Assembly (NCBI GenBank): GCA_027605045.1
Contig: JAQFWX010000081.1
Location: forward strand, 94,653-158,652
Length of the DNA: 64,000 nt
Source of the DNA: Phallus indusiatus
Taxonomy: Eukaryota > Basidiomycota > Agaricomycetes > Phallales > Phallaceae
Direction: 5' to 3'
The notes under the pieces were generated by a model that saw only the letters and a list, made by a program, of their open reading frames with translations, was not told where the DNA came from and made no database searches. The translations under genes were made by a program, and so were the position numbers. Numbering within the stretch: position 1 is the stretch's first letter; each line of letters begins with the position of its first letter. Shown piece after piece: positions 1 through 12,218 of this stretch.

Positions 1-1154
1 GAATTTTGGAATTGACATAGATCTATAGCCCTTTGTATCAGAGGATAGCGAAGTTCCACTGCCATCGTTACTCTTGTTTGTCGTGTCCAATGTGTGGCTC
101 GAAGTGTTGGCTTTGATGACTATGGTACTCCCTCTTCTGCCTTGGTATTGTTGGATATCTCCACTCAAAATTTGTTGACATCGCCTGGTTCTTCGTCTGA
201 GATCTGACTGGTCCCTTCACTGCCTTCTGGGAAAGCTGATAACAATGCTTCACGAGTTATGGGCATCCCAGTGATGATAGCATGTTACATGTAGGGAGAA
301 CTTTGCTACGATAACAGACGACGTACCGTTACTTAAGAAATTCAAAGTGTACTACTTTCGAAAAAAAAAGAAGGGAAACTTGTAATGAAGATGAAAATGA
401 CGGCTGCGAGTCGGCTCCTGGGGAGGAAAAGCTATCGGCGCTTTTTATACCTCCCAGAAACCCGCTGCGCCGACAAAATTGAACCGTGTGAGATTTTAGG
501 TCCTCATCAAGAAGTTATTTGCCAAGGTCGGAGTCATGGTGTACGTGCCAACTTCTTTACTAGTCCTCATATGATTTACCACGTCCGCCGCAGCTATCAC
601 AGAAGGCGGACAATTAATCCGTCTTCCAATGATTCGGGCGAGTACCACCGTATTTTAATTTCATTCCGTAACCGAATGCCATGGAGTTAATACTGCTTCG
701 AACCCATGTTTTTCTTCCAGAGGTAAGTGGAGTGATACCGTTACTCCCCGTTTTCATAAGTGTGTACTAACCAAATGTCAACATTCATGTGTGAGATATT
801 TGACTTCTTATTATATATCCTTAGTACAGGTATCAAAGGTTCCATTTGATATCTTTGGTAGACTGTCCATATGTCCAAAAGAGAATGTACTGACAGGATA
901 GGCAGAGATATACTAATCGCCGATGACTGTGATTTCCAATTCCACATGCGCATCTGTCAAAAATAAGAGAGAAGATCTGAATCATGAACCGACGACTGTG
1001 CATAGGCGTGGGTGGGTGAGCGACTCAGAATGCTATAAAAGTTCAGAGAGTTGCACGGCCCTACCGAGAAATCTGCTCGGAAATGCTCAAAATTCTGTAA
1101 ATGATATGTACAATAATGAGAAAACCATATAATGGAGCAAGCATTAATCGTTAA
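1..1154. other. Gene-poor left flank
   Basis: I see no convincing gene here. The open frames (the longest is 101 codons, at 385-690 on the plus strand) have no recognisable domain, and their composition looks like translated non-coding DNA. There is no repeat or RNA gene that I can support. Confidence 0.5.
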
Positions 1155-1435
1155 TCACCTCTTGTGAAACGCACGTATTGAGTCAAAAGGGTGTTCAAGT
1201 ACGTATCCCTCTCCGTCTAAAGTTGACGGATCTTCTCTTCTGATGGTGCCGAACTTGGCAATACATTCGAAGAATCCGCGAGTTCCGATGCCGTTATTGG
1301 TTCTAGTCGGATTTCTGGGGTTCATCTGCATATGGACTTAGCAAGGTGATCTTTCCCAACACTCGGATACGATCCGCTGTGGCGATGACTGCATCATCGT
1401 GGCTTGAAAAGTTGACATAGAGTGACAGAGGGTTC
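1155..1435 (-). pseudogene. Coding-like fragment, unknown family, probable gene relic
   Basis: After a TTTTAG splice-acceptor-like site (1436-1441) the minus strand reads a protein-like stretch beginning NPLSLYVNFSSHDDAV. It reaches a stop near 1300. A second frame, offset by one base and beginning MNPRNPTRTNNG (ATG at 1323-1325), continues in the same style to a TGA at 1155-1157. Residues such as FFECIAKFGTIRRED give it a real-protein look. The most economical reading is the 3' end of an old gene with a one-base frameshift near 1300-1320, and no upstream exons found. I do not recognise the family. It could also be two chance frames. Confidence 0.25.
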
Positions 1436-1441
1436 CTAAAA

Positions 1442-2827
1442 GGAGAAATCTAATTTGCATTATTTAGTGCACGGATGAAATAAAATAATCTCGTACAATG
1501 CAATGCTACATTATTTTCTTTGTGAAAAGCAATTGCCAGTGGTGACATACTGTCCATTTTTTCCAGTCTAGTTTTGAAATCTAGGAGTTCTTTGGCATAG
1601 CGTTTTCAGGACTAGTCAAAGTGACAGAATAACAGTATGTCATTCACTAATCTATTCCATTTAGCCAAGAGTGGAAATAAGACCGTATCGTTTGTTCGAG
1701 TTTGAAATGGTGATGAAGGAATGTGTCAATAATGATCCCTTCCTTGTGCAAAATTTGCATAATACACTACCGTCCTTACTTTTGACACTCTTTGACGTTT
1801 CATTATCGTTGGTGAGCCCGCAATACTAGTAGCTTGAAACAAGGCGCGGTTAACCGTTAAATACATCGTGACTCACATGTTTTTTGTGAGCAAAAAACGG
1901 CAGGTGACTTTATTCAACGGCTCCGAGCCCGACAGGCTTCCCCTTCACAAAAACCCTTTGTTGATTGAACATATGCCAATTACCACCAAACCTATCAAAC
2001 TAAACGAAATGCCTCCACTTCATCCCGGACGTCGGAATTTGACTTAATATTATACTTATCTTGCTTTTCTTAAATTCATTTGGAGAATCCTTTATCCAAT
2101 CTCAATCAAATTTGACATCTAAAAAATTCATATTATCGATTACTTACAGTTTAAGGCAAAAACAAACATATGAGCCCAACAAAAATTTGACACACACAGT
2201 ACCTGGCAAAAGGGACGTCCATGTAGTTCCATTCGGATTGTGACACCGGTGTCCTGTGTTTTCACATAGGTTGTTCTAGATCATCTGAACATGAATGATG
2301 GGCTCAGGTATATGATATTTAGGGGAACGAAATAAGACGCAATCGGATAATGCGAAGGCGAGCTTAAGGATTTCACAGCAGCGCCTTGTGCACTGGCAGC
2401 TCAAAGTTTTGTTCATTACAAGAGACGTGGTGAGTTCACCGCTCTCAAGCATATTGGGGTACGATGTGTTGAGTTTTGTTATTATACACATTAACATGGC
2501 GCGACATAAAACTTACAATTTCCAATGCAATCCGTCAATCGATATTGCAACGCGGTGTACCGCACCGCCGGTCCTCGAGACAGCCTGACATCTTCTTGAA
2601 ATAGGAAAATTATCCGAGATTCTTCGGTCTTTGGCATGGAAAATACATGTCAGTTACCTTTTAATTATTTGATATTTCGTCGATGGGACTTACTATTGAA
2701 GTCACATGCCAGGCAGGGGTGCCCCATTCGAACCAACGTTGACACAATTTCAGAAGACCTTCCGGTTCAAGAAACGTCATGAGAATTGACACACGGATAT
2801 TTTGAAAGATACCCCCAACAAGAGAAG
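1442..2827. other. Intergenic, no supported gene
   Basis: This AT-rich stretch has only short open frames (60-73 codons) and no recognisable protein, RNA gene or repeat. Several direct repeats of AT-rich words occur, but none has clear unit structure. Confidence 0.5.
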
Positions 2828-2835
2828 TATAAATA
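2828..2835 (+). promoter_or_regulatory. TATA box upstream of small ORF
   Basis: TATAAATA lies 168 bp before the ATG at 3003, on the strand of the possible small gene. It supports plus-strand transcription here, but such AT-rich octamers also occur by chance. Confidence 0.3.
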
Positions 2836-3002
2836 AAGGGAAGAGTTTCCCTTTCACTACCCAGTGAGCTCGTTTTCAATCCGAGATCATATAACAACTT
2901 GAACATCTTACCCAACTTCGTACACTTCGCATCATCTGCATTAGTACGTTGCCAGTCGCTAATTCTACACAAGTACTTATACGCAACGAGCATAGACGCA
3001 TA

Positions 3003-3389
3003 ATGTCCGACATAACTCATCAGAACTTGTTGGATCTGTTTCCCGAAGATAAGGCAGCGATCGATCAGATCTCTGATCAGGAGCTCGCCACCATTAACAA
3101 GCACTTGCAAGAAGGCAAGGGGGGGTATAAGGGTGATGGTAGCACCATACACGTTGATCCTCCTCATGCGTTGCAAACGACCAACTTGGGGAACCACGGA
3201 GAGGGTACTTCGGTTGATGATACAGCAGATGGCTACAGGCCCAAACCTATTCCACATTTCCCGCCAGGAACCCCTTACGGACTCACCCTGGAAGGAAACG
3301 TTATAACCCTAGTGGTTAATGGAGTCGAATATTTATACATAAGTAGTCAACGCCTTCGCTCATCAAGCGCAAAGGGCATTTTCGGTTGA
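3003..3389 (+). CDS. Possible small orphan protein, 128 aa
   Basis: This is a single uninterrupted frame from an ATG (MSDITHQNLLDLF) to a TGA. I chose the internal ATG at 3003 over the upstream one because the residues before it look non-coding. The product is hydrophilic and acidic at first, with no signal peptide or membrane segment, and has a Pro/Gly-rich middle (HFPPGTPYGL). A TATA box lies upstream. I recognise no domain. The opposite strand has a longer open frame (198 codons, 2661-3257), so the coding strand is not settled. I prefer the plus strand for its water-soluble protein composition and its TATA box. Confidence 0.35.
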   Translation: MSDITHQNLLDLFPEDKAAIDQISDQELATINKHLQEGKGGYKGDGSTIHVDPPHALQTTNLGNHGEGTSVDDTADGYRPKPIPHFPPGTPYGLTLEGNVITLVVNGVEYLYISSQRLRSSSAKGIFG

Positions 3390-5603
3390 AGGACTCTAGG
3401 CAGGTTTTATTTGCAACAGAAATTCTGGTGAAACGTACTTAACAATTGTGTAACGGAATGAGTTTGTAAAAGAATTGTTATTGTTGAAATTATATGGCTT
3501 TTGTAAAATTCCAAATTCGGCACTAACCAGTAATTACCAAAGCTTGTCTTTGGTTCCTTAGGGTTTGTAAAAAATTTCGTGTGGTGAATTAGGCGCCCAA
3601 AAGGGAAGATCACATGCCTTCGTAGGAAACATTTTAGTTCAATATAGTTTAATAAGATTCAACTTTGTATATTATGGTAAATTGGCTCATGAAGTATTTC
3701 TAGACGATTTTTCGAGGGTAATTATTCAGATAGTTATTGAGATATAATGCTTGAAAGTGAGCATTTCAGGAACAGCCGAGTAGATTATATAAGGATATCA
3801 TGTGACCTATTTGCGTCATCATTGACGAGTAACTTTTATGTAATTTTTGGTGCGTGGAACGCGGCACAATGTGCCGCGTTCCGGCAGCTGTTTTGTCTAA
3901 TTGGGCTCGAGTTGAGCAGGAGTTGGGTTTAGCTTTCACAATTCAAACTCCAACTTATAGTGATAATAGTAATATTTTATATGACTCATTTGCAGCCATA
4001 CATTCATATATGTAACCCATGATGCATGAGAAATATCAACTTGTCATGTTGGATTTATTTAACAGGATGAGCCTTCGCGGGGGTAAAAAATCCAAGCTTT
4101 GGTCCCCGCCGCCCTGTCGGCCCTCGCCTACCTCATTTGTCTTCGGAAGTCATCGGCACGCTTGAAGTCGTGAAAACCATCCGATGTTCATTCTGAAAGA
4201 GGGATAAATCAGGTATAAGATTGAATGACATGAATAGTACGGCAACTTTGACAGAGATATCGTTCCACAACGCACCAGAAACCTCGGCCACAAGAATCAA
4301 GTTCAAAAAACATTACAAGGGATCCGGATACACAAACGCGGCGCCAATTTTTTTTTCAGGCCCAGATCTTCTAAGTTTGTGTTTGGCACCTGGGCCACAG
4401 CGAGGTACTTTGGACAGGGAAAATAGAAACGGAGCAATCCGGTCGGGTAGGTGAAGGTACCACACAAGAATGTGTAAAGAGTCTTTCTGAAAATATTCGA
4501 CAAAGCCCACGGTCGGATCAGTTGGAGATGCGAAACGCAACTGCAGACGTTGTAGACTATCAAAGCCTGCCAAGAAGATATCTAGCACAAGAGGCGAACT
4601 CAAGTCGATGTTCACCCTTTCGGATCCTCATGCAATCGCCATTGTCACGTAAATACTAAACGCCAGTAACCTGAATTGGATTTGGTGGATTCGAGCTTAG
4701 CGTGATGGATTGCCAACGTTGGCAACTTGGCACCAAATCAGAAGACCTGTCATGATCTTATCTCAGGCTTTATGCCAATTTAAGTATGGTTTTTCGGAAC
4801 CCAACCATATTACAAAACAGAATTTTTTGTGAGGTATTATCAATTTAGTTTTACTCAAAAGATTCTCCAGCTTGAGTCTCATTTTCCGTGGCAAAAGAGG
4901 TATTATGTTTGCGTGCATCGTTTCTAAATCCGTTAAATCTCGTACCCAGCTATAATCCTGTCATAAATTTATCTAATTGAACGAAACCCGCACATGATAT
5001 CTGGATTTTGGACAGACACGATGACAGTGTCCCCCAGGTTCTGACCGACCACACTCCAACAAGGCTACACAACAGGTCGCCCATCATGAACTGAACTGGA
5101 CATTGTGAACCGTGTGTGTGTTAAGACTCTTGTGAGAATAAGTATGATGGTTGAGATTCTTCGAATTTCGCCTACTAAAATTTGAGGTGGCGTGTATAAA
5201 AAACGAGCTATTTCCCAGGTGACTTCGCATAATCAGCGTTGACATTGTTTTACGAAAAATAACCTGAAGAATCGATAACGGTCCGAGTCAGATAACACAT
5301 TGGAGAGAATCAAGTGCAGACAAGGCGGACTCCTTTTTCTTCTTAGGCGCCTAAATTGACGCCACGCTCTACCGCTACGTACTAGTAGTCCCTCTCCCGA
5401 ACATTGTACATTTCAAAAACTTTCTCTTTCCACAATGTTCTTGCCTTTTTGCATCATATCTATCGTTTGACGGACGATATTGGATCTCCTCTCTGTGGCA
5501 GTCATTCGCGAGCCTTCCGGCCAGTGATCGGTAACGCTGCATGTCTCTTAATACGTAGTATACAGAATATCAGTAATGAAAAGCGAAATACGGGATAACT
5601 TTA
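3390..5603. other. Intergenic, no supported gene
   Basis: I see no convincing gene. Open frames around 4221-4615 overlap one another on both strands and look random. The notable item is the palindrome at 3856-3882, listed separately. Confidence 0.5.
3856..3882. repeat. Perfect 13-bp inverted repeat with 1-nt loop
   Basis: GGAACGCGGCACA is followed by a single A and then by its exact reverse complement. The element is GC-rich inside AT-rich DNA and has no T-run after it. It is unassigned: a protein-binding palindrome, an excision or fold-back footprint, or part of an unknown transcript. Confidence 0.8.
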
Positions 5604-7584
5604 TTATGGGGTTGTATAACTGTCTTCCTTAATCATATCTACGCATTTCTCTGCGACTGCGTAGACCACCATCTGAGGGTGTCCGCAGTGAAGATCAGGC
5701 ATTATACTTGCGTCCGCGACTCTTAGCCCATCAACACCGCGAACACGGAGGCGTTCATCGACAACAATCATAGGATCATCACTCGAGCCCATCTTGCAAG
5801 TTCCCGCTCCATGGTAACCTGGCATTGCAATCAAAACCTTTCGTGAATGCTTTCAAGACCGAGTATAACTCGAGAGCTTACATGTTGAAACCCAATCCTT
5901 CACGTAAGATTCCCACTCTTCGCGGGTCTTATATGTATGATGATTCGTAATATTAGGAGGCCATGCTCCGGAGACAATATCCCTTGTTCCTTCTCCCTGC
6001 ATGACGATTTCATTGGCAAACTGGCATGCTTCTGCAAGCACAACTCTGTCGAGAGGATTGCTAAGGAAGTTGGGATCGACAATGGGCTTATCAAAGGGGT
6101 CTTGGCTTTTCAATGTGACCGTCCCCCGCGAATGTGCGCCAAACAGTTCAGGAATGATGGCAAACGCAGACTTGCCCATAGGTGGGAAGTCTTTGAACAA
6201 GTCAACTGGTCCATAACATTCGGTGGTGAAGTACTCGACATTTGGCTGGGAAGGTGTAAGACCCATTGGATCGCGTCCTTGACGACGCTCAGCTTCCTTC
6301 CATAATTTCGATGTTTTCAATCGTTCGTCAAGGCGGGCATAGGCGAAGGCTCCGAAAGGGAAAGTCGACAGGAAGCCTTTTTTTTCCTCCTTCCACAATT
6401 TGTACGCTTTTGGGATACAATCGGGACCGTATATAAGGTGATCGGTGGTCAGGTCAGGCTTGTTGACCTCGTAAAAGATATAAATGATAGGATGGTCCAT
6501 TAAATTTTTGCCCACTCCTGGAAGGTCGACCTTGCTTTCAATTCCCAAGCTCTCCACTTCGTCCTTGGGGCCGATGCCAGATCGAAGGAGAATGGCAGGA
6601 GAACAGTAGGCACCGCCACATACAATAATCTCTCTCTTCGCCTCGACGGTAACGCGGTTTCCGTCGTGAATCACCTCAACGCCAGTGGCCTTGCACCGTT
6701 GATCATCCACCTTCGCCAAAATGACTCTGTCGATCACTGTGTCCGTCCATACATACAAATTGTCGCCTGACATGGGAAGAATGTCAGCCGCTGTACTACG
6801 AATACCTTGATACACCGTTCTGACAGCATGGCCACAGCCGTGAACTCTGCGTCCTGTCGTGAACATATCGGCATCATAAGGAAGACCTTGGGATATCATC
6901 GACTTCAACAACAAATTTGTGATCGGAGCAGGATCGTGTGGCCCGGTGTGGAGAAATCCAGAGTTTCCATGATCCTTCGGATCGTGCTCGAACCAATCTT
7001 TGGGATGAAAATTCTCCACCTTTGTAAAAAAAAAAAAGAGTAAACGGATACATCTAAAAAGAGTATTTATATTCAGGTCTGACCTTATTCATGTAGGACC
7101 ACATCTCTGCACCAGACCATCCCTTGACTCCCCAGTCGTCAAAATCCTGGGGTATGCCACGAACGCACAATGTACCATTGATACCACTGGAACCTCCCAA
7201 GAAACGTCCGCGAGTAAGCTTGATAAGACGGTTCGATGCATCTTTTGTGGTACCGTTACGATATTCCAGTCTTCTGGCGAATTGGCTAACTGAGGCCATC
7301 TTATCAAACTCATATCAGACAAGGATAAGCTGATCGGCTATTGGTGTACCCACCCTCCAGTCATCTTAGTGTTCTCGAGAAGGTCATTGTGTTTTCCCGC
7401 CTCGATGATTAGCACCGTAACGTGGGGATCCGCCGCGAGAAGGGTTGCGATCACGCATCCACTAGTTCCACCACTAATATATGTTTGTTAGTTGTGAGAA
7501 GACAAACACGCCCAACTTGATGTCATACCCGCAAATGATGTAGTCAAATGCCTGAGTAGGAGCTGAAGTAAGTTTGACTGGCAT
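5604..7584 (-). CDS. GMC oxidoreductase (FAD-dependent alcohol/choline dehydrogenase-like)
   Basis: This FAD flavoenzyme is of the glucose-methanol-choline family and oxidises an alcohol; the substrate cannot be told from sequence. The start is MPVKLTSAP at 7582-7584, followed at once by the Rossmann motif IICGGGTSGC, which is split by an intron. The FAD-contacting segment [18 protein letters not shown] follows near residue 100, and the second GMC signature ([17 protein letters not shown]) lies mid-protein. The C-terminal domain carries the catalytic His in [10 protein letters not shown] and the second active-site His in [11 protein letters not shown]. There are five exons and about 600 residues, the normal family length. 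It has no N-terminal membrane helix or clear signal peptide, unlike the GMC pair at 54963-61372, so it is a different subfamily. The frame is intact. Confidence 0.92.
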
Positions 7585-8170
7585 TTTCACAACGTAGGGA
7601 AGAAAGCGTTTTTTTGCTCTTATTGCAACTGACAACGGCCGGTATTCTCGTTTAAATATTATTTCTTGCTAACACGCAGCCTTCAGGTTTATCACCCACC
7701 CTTCAGACAATGATGAGCGAAATCGTCCCCAGTGACCAGTGGAATCTTCGATTCGGATTGATTAAACCGAACGCACCACGTCGACTAATTAAAGCGATAA
7801 GTACACGGTACACCGGTACACCGAACCCCACCGAGAGAAGTTATGGTCGATTGTTCAGATGGGTATCTCAGATCCCTCGTCTAAGTAATCGGAATCCACG
7901 CACTGCATAATATCTTCTATTGATCAATTGGGAACCTAAGCTGTAAGTGATACAAAATAGTGGCTGCGGAAAAGTAAGTTTGAAAGCACATTCAAAGGCG
8001 GCCCTATAGTATGGTTGTACCTTGTTCGTTGTTCGGAGTGATTTAGTATCATCTTTTAGATTTTCATAGTTTAGTTGTTGACGACAATAAACTTCAATAA
8101 CTAGCGAGTACTGGGAAAGCATGAAACTAAAGCGCATCATATCCTCCGGATTGAGTCTCCGTTGTGTTGC

Positions 8171-8259
8171 AACTACGTCTTAGTGGTTAAGATGCAGTTT
8201 GGGTTGTAAGTATGACTGTCAATGCCGCGGCTTCGATTTTTGTCCCGGCGATCTTTTTT
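8171..8259 (+). ncRNA. tRNA-like relic or SINE head (degenerate)
   Basis: TCTTAGTGGTTAAGA (8178-8192) matches a tRNA A box and can form a four-pair D stem. GCAGT and ACTGT flank a 16-nt loop like an enlarged anticodon arm. GGCTTCGATTTT (8229-8240) resembles a B box. A run of seven T (8253-8259) follows, as in pol III terminators. The acceptor and T stems do not pair properly, so this is not a working tRNA. It may be a decayed tRNA gene or the head of a tRNA-derived SINE. Confidence 0.3.
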
Positions 8260-8520
8260 TATATAAATAGCTAGAGCTTCAAGACTACAGCTAATTTTAT
8301 CCTTACTTTTCAGTTCAGACAATAATGCTTGTAGATTGATTTACTATACTTTTAGCAAACTCAGTCAAGACTTGCGAAGAGCCTCTACTGGACATTGAAA
8401 GGACTGGAAAGAATCTCATGATCTCAAAAATAGACGGTACACGAGGGGCTGAATAGGCGTCGAATTTGAGATGAGATGACTATCTGAATAATTGAATGTT
8501 CACCTGGGAGGGGTTGCCGT

Positions 8521-8544
8521 GCGGTGCGGTGCGGTGCGGGGGGG
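8521..8544. repeat. Short GCGGT tandem repeat with G run
   Basis: Three GCGGT units are followed by GCGG and a G run, in otherwise AT-rich intergenic DNA. It is a simple sequence repeat. Confidence 0.8.
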
Positions 8545-8856
8545 AGAAGGACCAGCATTTGGCGGAAGATTTCGGACATCCATACCCATGCTACGGTTTC
8601 CGAGGTGCATCAGATCTGGCTTAGCCAAAAATGGGGTCTTAAAAGGACTCCAACTAATACAGAACCCAAATGTTTTTTGGACAAGAAATTGAAAGTTTTG
8701 TTAAAAGAAAAAACGCCGGTTTTCCAGGAGACATTGCAGGGTCTGTGGAGCAGGAATGATGCTGAGTGTGTACTTGATTAACCTCGGAACCAGCTCATGA
8801 CTTTAGCCAGAGAACAAGAACAAAATTTGCATATATAAAAACACAACATATTCAAA

Positions 8857-11800
8857 TCACCGCTTCCGTAATACTTCCAGTATACTTGCCAGAACCTTTC
8901 GAAAAAACATCCTTCGGGAAACGGTTCAATGCCTTTTCGTGATGTAAAAAGTACAATTAAAGATACCTTTATCAATCCTCGCGCGACCATGAGTAAAGCT
9001 TCTCTGCTCTCGAATAACGGATATATGACGACCGTGAATGCAGATCCAAATGCCCATATAATTCCAATGGTAACCCAAGCGCTGAATCCTTTGACACCAA
9101 ATATGGTTTGAGCAAAAAATAGCGGCAATGGAATAATGATGATAAATATTAATAACTAGAAATCAATCAATGACTAATTTCAGGAATATTAAAAACGATG
9201 CCAATTATGCATACCAGAATAATGGAAGACCACGCGGCGAATTTGAAAGCTTTATGCAGTGCAACAGGATCCAGTTCGTCGTTGGATGATAATTTAGAAT
9301 CATACTCTTCTTTTGTATCGCCTTTAGAATCTGTCTCCTTCATACTTTCAGCATGAGGCGCATTGATGGCTCGAGTAACGTCGAAGTTAAAGTCTTCCGG
9401 CCACTTGAAACAAACGTTTTTGAGTAAAGCGCTCAGAGTTTTGGAGACAGTATACATATGCACGTACGATTATTGAAGTAACGACAGAGATAATGCCTCC
9501 TACGCATATAGAAACGATATTTCCCGTTAGCATTTCGAAGTCACCTGCGGGTGAGATCCTGAGCGATATTCGAAGGGCGAGTGATATATTTTTGAAACCA
9601 TACCTCCGCTTGTCTAATGAATGTTATTTGAAAATCAATTAAAATTAAAACAGAAAGCTCACGTTGACGTTAATGACATTATCATTTAGCGTCGCGGTTG
9701 CAACGAGCCAAGACATAACGCCCAAGAAGAACCCAGAAACAGCACCTAGCATACAACCTACTTTATTGGCTTTCTTCCATGTTACGCATAGCGCAATGGG
9801 AACTACAGCCGAGCCCAAAATGACCCCCATCTATGTATGCATAGATAAAGGTGAATTTCAGTGATAGACATAACGCAAACGTACAAATGTCTTGAGAATA
9901 TTAAACGTTAAACAAGTTCGATATTGAAAGGACAGTGAAATAAGCGACACACATAAAGCCATCCTAGTGAAACTCCAATGAAGAAAAAGACGAGACCGGC
10001 AAGGCCCATGAATATTGCAAATGCCGCGACCTTGACATAAATTTTAGTCTATGCAAACGTTCACGTATCAACCGTGGAAAGCAAACCATTGAATGCGACA
10101 CTCGCATTATCTGAGCCTCGGTAGCTCGAGGATTCCAATATCGCTGAAGTTCAACTTAAAGTCAGGAAAGAAAAGAAAAGAAATTAAGGGAATGAACTTG
10201 TTTAAACCTTATATATATCAAAAGTCAATACTGAGCTGACGGCTATCAATTCAGCTGCAGTAGCACTAGTGACAGCCAGGAAAAGAACGATCAAGAGAGC
10301 TGCTGCTCCTGATTTGCCTAGGAGTGCTGCTGCCGCGGCGGGCGCAGGGAGACCAGCAGACACGTCAGCTGGAGTAAGGACACGCATTGCTGGATCTCCG
10401 GTCAAGGCGACAGCGGACAGTCCGAGCGTCGTGGAAAAGATCTGACAACATTTAAAAGGTCGAATATCAGGTTTACGAGCTTTGGGATTCTGAACTTACA
10501 AAGGGGATCGCAAACCTAATTAACCAAAAGCATTAACGACATTCTGAAAGAAGTAGGGTAAAAGAAAGAAAAATTACCAGGCTAAACCCCCATATAAGTA
10601 TGCCTTGACACATGTAGCGGGTTTACTTGCGATGGCCCGTTGCTGTTTTGAGTGGATTATAAAACGGACAGTTGGATTCTATGTGAAGGCACATACCCAA
10701 TACGCTTGGTCGTTGAACTAATCTCGTGAGAAATTAAGCCACATGCGAACACAGCAGGTTACCCTTACCACGGTTGCTGGATAAGAAGTCAATTATCGCT
10801 CAATTTAGTTAAGGCTGAAACGGCTCACCAAAATTGCCTATGATCTTCGACAAAATGTAAGTTGAGAAGGGCAAATGTCTGATTTCTTTCTACATACGTT
10901 TATGACGCCAAATATGAGTCCGTTCTTCGACCTAATTGTGAGATAACTTCCTCCGGCATTTCCGGGGACAGGATTAGCTTCAGCGACCTAAACGTCGCGT
11001 CTTAGTAAATTGAATAGAAAGGAGCTTGAAACGTGCCTTTGCGAGGAGCTCATGCATCTTCTCGAAACTGCCAATCTTTGGACTGGTAGCATAAACGGTG
11101 AACGTGAACTACCTCCGCGGTAAATCTTTCATCTCAGGACGGAGATTTTGGTAAAGTTCCGCAGACTCACGACAAAAATGATGGCAAATAAGACAGTCGT
11201 GTGAGTGCTTAATAGCGGATCTTCTCAGTATCAGAGAAGATGATATTGCACCAATAATACTTACTAGTCACAAAGTAGCGTGGCACGCATCCCACCTGCT
11301 ACTACATATATAGCCACGCCAATGGGAATGAGGAAACACGCCTATAATTCGGTAAATCAGGTTCCGCGCTGCCTCAAGCGCATGTACATGAACTTACTGC
11401 GATAGTACTCATCCCGGTCAGATCAGTGACAGTCGCAGAACCGCCGAGGACAAGCATGGAGCTGACAATGACATTCGTCGCTAAACCGAAGAATAGGAAA
11501 ACACTGTGAGCGACTGGTCCCCATCTTGTGTATACAATTTCAAGCCACGTATGAGCGTAGGGCGCGTTGAGTTTCAGCTTGGCAGCTAGTTGGGCGAATA
11601 ACAAAACCTGAATCGTTGCTCCTACATATAAACAAAAAAAGTACTGTTATGATACATCATGACGGTATTGAGCATGTGCATATTTACCTCCGGCGTACCA
11701 CCAAGGCCCCGATATACCATATTTATATGCAACTGCGCTTGACTGAAGCTATGATAATACGTGAATGTGGGTTAAGGCTGTTTTCAAAGGATATGGACGA

Positions 11801-12130
11801 ACAAGCGTAGCCGCCCAAGTCCATGCAGAAACGATACCGGACGCAATTAGACCAGGCTTGACGCTTCTGGAAGCACTACTAAATTCTTCGGAATTAGAAG
11901 GCGAGAAGGGAGTGTATCGGGCTTGAAGCCATGTTAGGCCGAGCATTAATACACTGAAGAACAAACCGATCCCTTCGAGGGGTGAGCCGCTGATCGACAA
12001 ACTGAATAACGCTGCATACCAACAACTTAAAAAATCAAACTCAGAGGTTGAATATCAAACCTTGAGAAATTAATCAAACGTACCAACTCCATAGCCTGCG
12101 CCTTGAGGAAGGACTACACTAGAAGACATT
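8857..12130 (-). CDS. DUR3: Urea active transporter (sodium:solute symporter family)
   Basis: This is a plasma-membrane urea/polyamine:H+ symporter of the DUR3 type. It begins MSSSVVLPQGAGYG (ATG at 12128-12130), the characteristic DUR3 start. The long helical stretches SVKPGLIASGIVSAWTW, YAHTWLEIVYTRWGPVAHS and LGGSATVTDLTGM follow, matching the DUR3 core rather than other solute:sodium symporters. A helix of APAAAAALLGKSGAAALLIV type lies mid-protein, and GVKGFSAWVTIGI lies near the end. The gene is split into more than ten exons by very short introns. My stop (TGA at 8857-8859) relies on a last exon reading VLASILEVLRKR, so the C-terminus is the least certain part. Paired GATA sites lie just upstream, consistent with nitrogen control. 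It is divergent from the PLC-like gene. Confidence 0.9.
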
Positions 12131-12196
12131 GCAGGAGCCACCGCGTCAAATTAGAAGCGTCTTGGGGTTTAAATATTCACGGAAATGTATAGTCGA

Positions 12197-12218
12197 GATA
12201 AGCATTTCATTCCTTATC
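12197..12218 (-). promoter_or_regulatory. Paired GATA sites in the DUR3 promoter
   Basis: GATAAG (12197-12202) and CTTATC (12213-12218) are exact GATA-factor sites in opposite orientation, with 10 bp between them and 67-88 bp before the DUR3 ATG. Fungal AreA/Nit2/Gln3-type regulators of nitrogen genes use such closely spaced sites. The sites are seen; control of DUR3 by them is inference. Confidence 0.6.

Larger units (their letters stand above)
7585..8856. other. Intergenic between GMC promoter and DUR3 3' end
   Basis: This holds the GMC promoter side, a tRNA-like relic (8171-8259), a short GCGGT tandem repeat (8521-8544) and the DUR3 3' flank. No protein gene is supported. Confidence 0.5.

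Noticed and set aside
2661..3257. 198-residue open frame on the minus strand
   Set aside because: It lacks a recognisable domain and has a hydrophobic, cysteine-scattered composition typical of a reverse shadow. The plus-strand frame with a TATA box is preferred.
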